This document shows, piece by piece, positions 15,604 through 21,615 of a DNA stretch of 21,615 nucleotides. Location: contig CAJTZO010000038.1 of the NCBI GenBank assembly GCA_910583755.1, positions 1 to 21,615 on the forward strand, given 5' to 3'. Made by a program: the position numbers and the translations under genes. The DNA is from an uncultured Clostridia bacterium (GTDB taxonomy: Bacteria > Bacillota > Clostridia > Lachnospirales > Anaerotignaceae). The stretch's first letter is position 1. Every line of letters starts with the position of its first letter. The notes beneath the pieces are model-generated. The model did not search any database. It saw only the letters and a program-made list of their open reading frames with translations, and was not told where the DNA came from.

Positions 15604-15846
15604 CCTGAAATAAAAGATAGGAGTGAAGTATATGGAGAAATTAAAAATAATACAGAAACAACAAATATTAGGAAAAATGATAAAGGATACGTTCATTCTG
15701 AAACATTTTGTTTTGAATATTCTAATGGCAAAAAAGATAGCAAAATGCTCACGAAATGGACACAAAAAGGCAGATTGTTTTTATATGACTTGTTAAAACA
15801 ACAAGAAATATTGCCTTTGATAGAACAACAAGAAAATATATTATGA
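15604..15846 (+). pseudogene. Small gene with an apparent frameshift at the start codon
   Basis: The reading frame ending at 15846 encodes a protein-like sequence: YGEIKNNTETTNIRKNDKGYVHSETFCFEYSNG, then LTKWTQKGRLFLYDLLKQQEILPLIEQ. It ends 14 bp before the adhesin start. The Shine-Dalgarno AGGAG (15619-15623) points to the ATG at 15632-15634, but that ATG lies one frame away and opens only a 54-codon frame without recognisable features. Adding one base after the ATG would give MGEIKNNTE and a 72-residue protein. The tail resembles the C-terminal end of phage antirepressor-like proteins (WTQKGRLFLYDLLK; from memory). Either it is broken, or a sequencing error or unusual start is involved. Confidence 0.55.
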
Positions 15847-15860
15847 GAGGAGATAGAAAT

Positions 15861-18800
15861 ATGCAGAAAATAAAAAAAATAATATCGCTGTTTATGACAT
15901 TTGTGTTTTTACTTTCCTCATTTTCGGAAGTGTTTGCAGGTACTTCACTGGAAAATGCTTTAAACAAAGTCCATCTTTATGTTAAAGAAGGCAAAGGACA
16001 GCAATTATTGACTTGGAAAGGTGTGATTGACGCAGATAACTTTGCACCAGCAATAATTGTGTATCGTTCAGAGGACGGCAACGAATATCCGGCATATTGT
16101 GCCAATCCTAACAGACCAGGTGTAGAAGATTTAATTGCAAAAAGTTACGATGTTGACGTAGATAAGTTAGATACCGACCCTCATGTATGGGGCGTTATTA
16201 CAAACGGCTACCCTTACAAAACTCCTCAAGAATTGGGACTTTCTACAGAGTATCAGGCTTATTATGCTACAAAAATGGCAGTTTGGGCAACAGTTCATGC
16301 CAATTACAGCAACTTAAATGACTGGAAAGCAAACGGCTCACACAATCAGCCTGTAGAAGCAGCCATGAAAAATTTAGTAGCAAAAGGCAAAGCAAATGAT
16401 GTTGTATATGCTACATGGCTTGCAGTCAATCCCAAAACACAAAAAGCAGAAGTGGATAGTATTGATAGCAGTTACTATTCACAGGAATTTGAAATCAAAT
16501 CCAATGTAAAAATAGACAGTTTTAAAATTGTATTTGATGGAAATGTGCCAGAAGGTGTAAAAGCAACAAATTTGCAAAATGAAGAACAAGAAACATTCAG
16601 CGGTGATACAAATGCAATAAAAGTGTTAATTCCTAAAAAAGATGATGGAGAACAAAAAGGTACATTCAATGTCATTGCAAAAGGGAAATTGGAAAATAAA
16701 GCTGTTATGTTTGGAATATCTCACAGCGGTAAAAAACAAGATTATTATGTTGCACCCATACCATTTTATAATGGGGATTCCATTGGAAAAGTGACTTATT
16801 ATGCAGATGGCACAACTCCCCCACCAGATGAACCCAAGGAGCCAGATAATCCAGACCAACCTGACACACCAAACACACCCGATATACCAGAACCAGGAAA
16901 AGGATTGCAGATAGTAAAAGTCAAAGCAGGTACAACACAAGGACTTTCTGGTGCAGTATTTCGATTGACAGACGCTGATGGTGGTATCATTGGGGATTAT
17001 GTAACAAATGAACAGGGAGAAATTTCTATACCAGATTTAGTGGTTGGTGCTTACTATGTGGAAGAAATTGTTGCTCCAGAAGGATACTTATTAGATAAAA
17101 ACAATCATAAAGATTTTGTTATCAATACGGTTGACCCTGTTATTATCACATTTGCCAATGAAGAAATGGCAGAGCTGGAAGTCAAAAAAGTAGATGCTGA
17201 TACTGGTGAAGCATTGAGCGGTGCAAGTATACGAGTTGCTTATGATGGTGGAAGTGATTATTATGACCTCTATACCAATGACGCAGGTACAGCAACATTG
17301 TCCCATTTAAAAAGTGGTACATACACTGTAACAGAAATCACTGCTCCTGATGGATATTTGTTAGATACCACTCCTCAAAGTATCAAATTAGAAGCAGGTA
17401 AAAAAGCTACCATCACAGTAAAAAATAAAGCAAAACCGGGACTTTTAATTAAAAAATATGATGAAGATACTGGTATGCCTTTGGAAAAAGCAGAGTTTTC
17501 TGTAAAGAAAAAAGACGGCTCTATTGTATATGAAGGTATGACAGATAAATCTGGGCAGATAAAAATAGAAAATTTAGAGCCAGATTGGTATACCATTACA
17601 GAGCTTGCACCACCAAAGGGCTATTTGATAGCAACAGAAAGTAAAGAGGTTAAATTAGAGCCTAACAAAGTCACAGAAATTAAATTTGACAACAGGTTAA
17701 GACCAGCATTACAGATTATGAAAATAGATAGTCAAACAGGGGAAGCATTAAAAGGTGCAGTATTTAAAGTAGTGAAAACGGAGGACAGTACGGAATCTGA
17801 ATATACTACAGATGATACAGGAACAATACTTTTACAGGATTTAGACGAAGCGATTTACACTGTTACAGAAGTAAAAGCTCCTGATGGCTATTTGTTAGAT
17901 GAGCAATACAAAGATATTCAATTAGAATGGGGAAAAACAAAAACACTTGTATTTGAAAATAAAGCAAGACCAGCTCTTGAAATACTCAAAATAGATGAGG
18001 CAACCAAAAAACCACTTGCTGGTGCAAAATTCAAAGTCACAAGTACAGAAGGAAATACTACATCAGAATATGTTACAGATAACACTGGTAAAATATTGAT
18101 TGAAAACCTCAACGCAGAAATCTACACCATAGAAGAAATCGTTGCTCCTGATGGTTACTTACTAGAAGAACAGCACAAAGATGTAGAGTTAGAATGGGGT
18201 AAAACAAAACAAGTCGTATTTACAAACAAAAAACGCCCTTCCCTTGAGATATTGAAAGTGGATGAGGCGACTAAAAAGCCACTTGCTGGGGCAAAATTCA
18301 AAGTTACAAGCACAGAAGGCAACACTACATCAGAATATATTACAGATGATACTGGTAAAATATTGATTGAAAACCTCAATGCTGAAATCTATACCATAGA
18401 AGAAATCGTTGCTCCTGATGGTTATTTGCTGGAAGAACAGCACAAAGATGTAGAATTAGAATGGGGCAAAACAAAACAAGTCGTATTTACAAACAAAAAA
18501 CGTCCTGTTCTTACTATCAAAAAAATAGACAGTAAAACAAAAGAACCCTTAGCAGGGGCAAAATTCAAAGTCACAAAAACAGAGGATAAAACAGTAAGTG
18601 AATATATAACAGATAAAAATGGTACAATAACAATAGAAAAATTAGACGAAAGCATTTACACTGTGGAGGAATTCACTGCACCAGAAGGTTATATTTTAGA
18701 ACCACAACATAAGGAAATTGCTTTAGAATGGGGCAAAAACAAAACACTTGTATATGAGGATACCAGAAAACCAACACTCATTATTACTAAAACAAATGCT

Positions 18801-21615
18801 TTAACATATAAACCAATCCCAAACACAACATATAAAATTGAGTATGAAGGGCAAAACGGCGGTATTACAACACTTGGTACATACAGAACAGACAAAAATG
18901 GTCAAATTATATTGCCTAAAGTAGAACCAGGTTGGTATATCATTACAGAAATTCGCCCAGCACAAGGATTTAGTAAGCCATCTAATATTATAACAAGAAA
19001 ATATCTTGCATCAGGTGAAAATGCTTACACTGTAATAAATAAGGAAGAAAATACACAACAAAATGAGAATACTATTACTCCCCCATCAGCAAATGCAAAC
19101 AATTCAAATAATGTTACTCCTCCATCAGCAAACAAAGATGATGTAACAGATAAAGTAGAAAATATTTTTACAAGTATTATTGAAAACAATAAAAATAATA
19201 GCCAAACTTTAAACAGTAATACAGCAGTCAAAGTCACATCAGGAAGTGATTACAACTTAGGTGAGGAAATTGTCAATTATCCTTTAAACAGTATTGTCAT
19301 TAAAAAAGTAGACACAAATACTTCTGAATTGCTTGATGGTGCAGCATTTGAAGTGCGAAAAGTGACAGAAGATATTTCTGGAAATTCTGGTACAATTATA
19401 GGCAGATATACTACAGATAATTCAGGTGTTATTGTGATTACTGGTTTAGAACCTGGAGGTTATATCATTAAAGAAGTAAAACCACCTACAAACTACTTGC
19501 TTTCTGAAAATAGCCAGCAACAGGCATGGTTAAAAGCAGACGGTACTTCTATTGTGGAAGTCACTTTTGCTAATTATCCTTATGGCAGTTTATTGGTATC
19601 CAAAACAGACGCACTCACAGGAAAACCACTTGCAAATGCAAAATTTAAAGTGACAACAGGTGCAGGCACAGCAGCAGGCAGCAGTAATGGTGAATTTGTG
19701 ACAAATGAAAACGGAGAGTTTTTAGTATCCAATTTAAAACCAGGAAGTTATGTTGTAACAGAGCTGGAAGCTCCTCAAAATTATGTATTAGACACTACAC
19801 CACAAACTGTTGATATTGGTACAGATGGCAAAGTGTATAAACTGAGTTTTAAAAATCAGCCATTTAGCACTTTGGTAATATTAAAAATGGATTACAACAG
19901 CAAAAAGCCATTAGCAAATGCAGAATTTAAAGTCACTACAAGTAAAGGCGATGTAGTGGGCAAGGGTAACGGCATATTTAAAACAGATGAAACAGGTACA
20001 ATTACCATACCTAATTTACAAAAAGGTAGCTATATTGTGGAAGAAATCAAATCACCTGATGGTTATTTATTAGAAAATCAATCTAAAACCATTTCTATAG
20101 ATTATGGTAAAACATATACACTTGAATTTTTTAATAAGCCTTTAGCCTCGGTCATCATCAAAAAATTTGATTCAGAAAATAAAGAGCCTTTAATTGGTGC
20201 AAAATTTAAAATTTCTAAAAAAAGCGGTAATGTCATAGGAGAATATACCACTGATAAAAATGGTATGATACAAATAGATGAATTACAGCCAGGATGGTAC
20301 TCTGCTGTAGAAGTGAAAGCACCAGACGGTTATTTATTAAATGATACTGTAAAAGATTTTGAAATCAAAACAGGCAAAACAGTCACTGTAGAGTTTTCCA
20401 ATCAAAAATTAACATCGCTTATCATCAAAAAGACAGATGAAAAATCAGGACAACCTTTGAGTGGTGCGAAATTTTATGTAGAAAAGCAAAATGGAGAACA
20501 CGTAGGAGAATATACTACTGACCAAGATGGCACAATCAATATTGCAACACTTTCCCCTGATTGGTACATAATTAGAGAAAAACTGTCACCAGACGGTTAT
20601 TTGTTAGATGAAACTCCTAAAACAGTGGAAGTGAAAACAAATGTTCCTACTGTTGTTACTTTTACCAATAAAAAATTAACTGCTCTACAAATTAAAAAGA
20701 TTGATGAAAATTCTGGAGAACCTTTGAGCGGTGCGAAATTTATTATAGAAAGACAAAACGGTGAAAAAATGGGAGAATATACTACTGATAAAGCTGGTAG
20801 TATTAATATTCCAGAACTTTCTCCTGATTGGTACGTGGTAAAAGAGATAAAATCACCAAATGGTTACTTGTTAGATGAAACTCCTAAAACAGTGGAAGTG
20901 AAAACAAATGTACCTACTGTTGTTACTTTTATAAACAAAAAATTAACTGCTTTACAAATTAAAAAAGTGGATGAAAAAAGTGGCGAACCTTTAAGTGGTG
21001 CAAAATTCAAAGTAACAAAGCAAAGCGGTGATGTCATTGGAGAATATACCACTGATAAAGATGGTTTTATCAATGTACCAACATTAGAGCCAGGTTATTA
21101 TGCTGTATCAGAAATGAAATCCCCTGAAGGTTATTTGTTAGACGAAACACCTAAAACAGTAGAAGTGAAAACAAATGTACCTACTGTTGTTACTTTTACA
21201 AATAAAAAATTAACTGCTTTACAAATTAAAAAAGTGGATGAAAAAAGTGGCAAGCCTCTAAGTGGTGCGAAATTCAAAGTAACAAAACAAAGCGGTGATG
21301 TCATTGGTGAATATACTACAGATAAAGATGGCTTTATCAATGTGCCAACATTAGAGCCGGGTTATTATGCTGTATCTGAAATGAAATCTCCAGATGGTTA
21401 TTTATTAGATGAAACACCTAAAACGGTGGAAGTTAAAACAGATGTGCCAACACTTGTAACATTTACAAACAAAAAATTAACTGCATTACAAATTAAAAAA
21501 GTGGATGAAAAAAGTGGCAAGCCTCTAAGTGGTGCGAAATTCAAAGTAACAAAACAAAGCGGTGATGTCATTGGTGAATATACTACAGATAAAGATGGCT
21601 TTATCAATGTGCCAA
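15861..21615 (+). CDS. Giant Cna-B/SpaA-repeat surface adhesin with a TQXA-like head (3' end outside window)
   Basis: At least 1918 residues, open to the window edge. A signal peptide (about 1-26, cut after VFA) leads to a TQXA-type head (about 27-317). In such heads a Cys and a Gln form a thioester that can bind host amines. Cys80 is present in YPAYCANP, but the motif is TKMA (137-140), with Lys138 (codon AAA at 16272) where Gln is expected. A Pro/Asp/Glu linker (318-347) follows. There are then 17 Cna-B/SpaA domains, each with an early Lys (IKK), a Glu box ending GYLLD and a late FxNK. Domain starts: 16902, 17172, 17433, 17700, 17967, 18234, 18501, 18768, 19284, 19581, 19863, 20142, 20409, 20676, 20943, 21210, 21477. 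A low-complexity linker (about residues 1050-1140, with TPPSAN twice) splits them into groups of eight and nine. GAGAGGAG is eight bases before the ATG. The sorting signal must lie downstream. Confidence 0.93.
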   Translation, partial: MQKIKKIISLFMTFVFLLSSFSEVFAGTSLENALNKVHLYVKEGKGQQLLTWKGVIDADNFAPAIIVYRSEDGNEYPAYCANPNRPGVEDLIAKSYDVDVDKLDTDPHVWGVITNGYPYKTPQELGLSTEYQAYYATKMAVWATVHANYSNLNDWKANGSHNQPVEAAMKNLVAKGKANDVVYATWLAVNPKTQKAEVDSIDSSYYSQEFEIKSNVKIDSFKIVFDGNVPEGVKATNLQNEEQETFSGDTNAIKVLIPKKDDGEQKGTFNVIAKGKLENKAVMFGISHSGKKQDYYVAPIPFYNGDSIGKVTYYADGTTPPPDEPKEPDNPDQPDTPNTPDIPEPGKGLQIVKVKAGTTQGLSGAVFRLTDADGGIIGDYVTNEQGEISIPDLVVGAYYVEEIVAPEGYLLDKNNHKDFVINTVDPVIITFANEEMAELEVKKVDADTGEALSGASIRVAYDGGSDYYDLYTNDAGTATLSHLKSGTYTVTEITAPDGYLLDTTPQSIKLEAGKKATITVKNKAKPGLLIKKYDEDTGMPLEKAEFSVKKKDGSIVYEGMTDKSGQIKIENLEPDWYTITELAPPKGYLIATESKEVKLEPNKVTEIKFDNRLRPALQIMKIDSQTGEALKGAVFKVVKTEDSTESEYTTDDTGTILLQDLDEAIYTVTEVKAPDGYLLDEQYKDIQLEWGKTKTLVFENKARPALEILKIDEATKKPLAGAKFKVTSTEGNTTSEYVTDNTGKILIENLNAEIYTIEEIVAPDGYLLEEQHKDVELEWGKTKQVVFTNKKRPSLEILKVDEATKKPLAGAKFKVTSTEGNTTSEYITDDTGKILIENLNAEIYTIEEIVAPDGYLLEEQHKDVELEWGKTKQVVFTNKKRPVLTIKKIDSKTKEPLAGAKFKVTKTEDKTVSEYITDKNGTITIEKLDESIYTVEEFTAPEGYILEPQHKEIALEWGKNKTLVYEDTRKPTLIITKTNALTYKPIPNTTYKIEYEGQNGGITTLGTYRTDKNGQIILPKVEPGWYIITEIRPAQGFSKPSNIITRKYLASGENAYTVINKEENTQQNENTITPPSANANNSNNVTPPSANKDDVTDKVENIFTSIIENNKNNSQTLNSNTAVKVTSGSDYNLGEEIVNYPLNSIVIKKVDTNTSELLDGAAFEVRKVTEDISGNSGTIIGRYTTDNSGVIVITGLEPGGYIIKEVKPPTNYLLSENSQQQAWLKADGTSIVEVTFANYPYGSLLVSKTDALTGKPLANAKFKVTTGAGTAAGSSNGEFVTNENGEFLVSNLKPGSYVVTELEAPQNYVLDTTPQTVDIGTDGKVYKLSFKNQPFSTLVILKMDYNSKKPLANAEFKVTTSKGDVVGKGNGIFKTDETGTITIPNLQKGSYIVEEIKSPDGYLLENQSKTISIDYGKTYTLEFFNKPLASVIIKKFDSENKEPLIGAKFKISKKSGNVIGEYTTDKNGMIQIDELQPGWYSAVEVKAPDGYLLNDTVKDFEIKTGKTVTVEFSNQKLTSLIIKKTDEKSGQPLSGAKFYVEKQNGEHVGEYTTDQDGTINIATLSPDWYIIREKLSPDGYLLDETPKTVEVKTNVPTVVTFTNKKLTALQIKKIDENSGEPLSGAKFIIERQNGEKMGEYTTDKAGSINIPELSPDWYVVKEIKSPNGYLLDETPKTVEVKTNVPTVVTFINKKLTALQIKKVDEKSGEPLSGAKFKVTKQSGDVIGEYTTDKDGFINVPTLEPGYYAVSEMKSPEGYLLDETPKTVEVKTNVPTVVTFTNKKLTALQIKKVDEKSGKPLSGAKFKVTKQSGDVIGEYTTDKDGFINVPTLEPGYYAVSEMKSPDGYLLDETPKTVEVKTDVPTLVTFTNKKLTALQIKKVDEKSGKPLSGAKFKVTKQSGDVIGEYTTDKDGFINVP
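17433..19034 (+). repeat. First block of 267-bp Cna-B repeats (six units)
   Basis: Units start at 17433, 17700, 17967, 18234, 18501 and 18768, each exactly 267 bp (89 codons) apart. The 17967 and 18234 units are nearly identical in protein, differing at a handful of residues. The last unit is diverged and lacks the GYLLD box. Confidence 0.85.
20142..21615 (+). repeat. Second block of 267-bp Cna-B repeats (six units, continues past window)
   Basis: Units start at 20142, 20409, 20676, 20943, 21210 and 21477, exactly 267 bp apart. Similarity rises towards the end: over the 139 bp visible, the 21477 unit differs from the 21210 unit at a single base. Confidence 0.9.

Noticed and set aside
20864..21607. 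Repeating 69-codon minus-strand open frames at 267-bp intervals, and similar ones at 17918-18655
   Set aside because: They are antisense reflections of the Cna-B repeats of the adhesin; they have no ribosome binding sites and their period is simply that of the repeats.

Overview
The window comes from a low-GC Bacillota chromosome or megaplasmid, most likely a gut-type clostridial lineage such as Lachnospiraceae. The evidence is the very A/T-rich composition, strong GGAGG-type ribosome binding sites and families typical of clostridial mobile elements: AAA-type RepA with MobC, RepA_N with a DUF6017-like end, a secreted sortase, and a thioester-like/Cna-B adhesin. No rRNA, tRNA or taxon marker is present, so the family-level call is inference.

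Region 1 (about 1-6740) is a complete sucrose utilisation locus. A divergent LacI-type regulator (scrR, plus strand) faces a minus-strand operon: GH32 sucrose-6-phosphate hydrolase (scrB), a PhnP-like metallo-beta-lactamase hydrolase, sucrose PTS EIIBCA (scrA) and fructokinase (scrK). Sucrose is imported and phosphorylated by ScrA, cleaved by ScrB, and the released fructose is phosphorylated by ScrK. The intergenic region shows two good promoters and three repeats of an AACCGGTT-like operator half-site just downstream of the scrB -10, with another full operator upstream of the scrR promoter. The metallo-hydrolase is an unusual passenger, and the fructokinase lacks its usual first beta strand.

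Region 2 (about 6740-10040) is a remnant of a mobilisable or plasmid-like element on the minus strand. It starts with about 970 bp of non-coding, A/T-rich DNA holding a G/C-rich hairpin cluster, degenerate direct repeats and two identical-arm palindromes exactly 80 bp apart. Then come a small 'HSSFRW'-ending protein, a striking array of four long inverted repeats with arms TGTGACGATATTTT, a RecA-like RepA/AAA_25 ATPase, a MobC/ribbon-helix-helix protein, and only the last ~60 codons of a tyrosine integrase. The integrase is cut off at about 10020.

Region 3 (about 10040-21615, plus strand) is a second replicon or ICE module: ParA, ParB, RepA_N-type initiator, terminator, then a surface-protein operon. 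That operon holds a membrane-anchored secreted protein, a sortase, a small gene that looks frameshifted at its start, and a giant adhesin that runs off the window. The adhesin has a signal peptide, a TQXA-like domain with Lys where Gln is expected, a Pro-rich linker and 17 visible Cna-B/SpaA repeats, most with an exact 267-bp period. ParB contains a near-ideal 33-bp palindrome inside its own coding sequence, a candidate centromere site. The sortase is the likely anchoring enzyme for the adhesin, whose C-terminus and sorting signal lie beyond the window.
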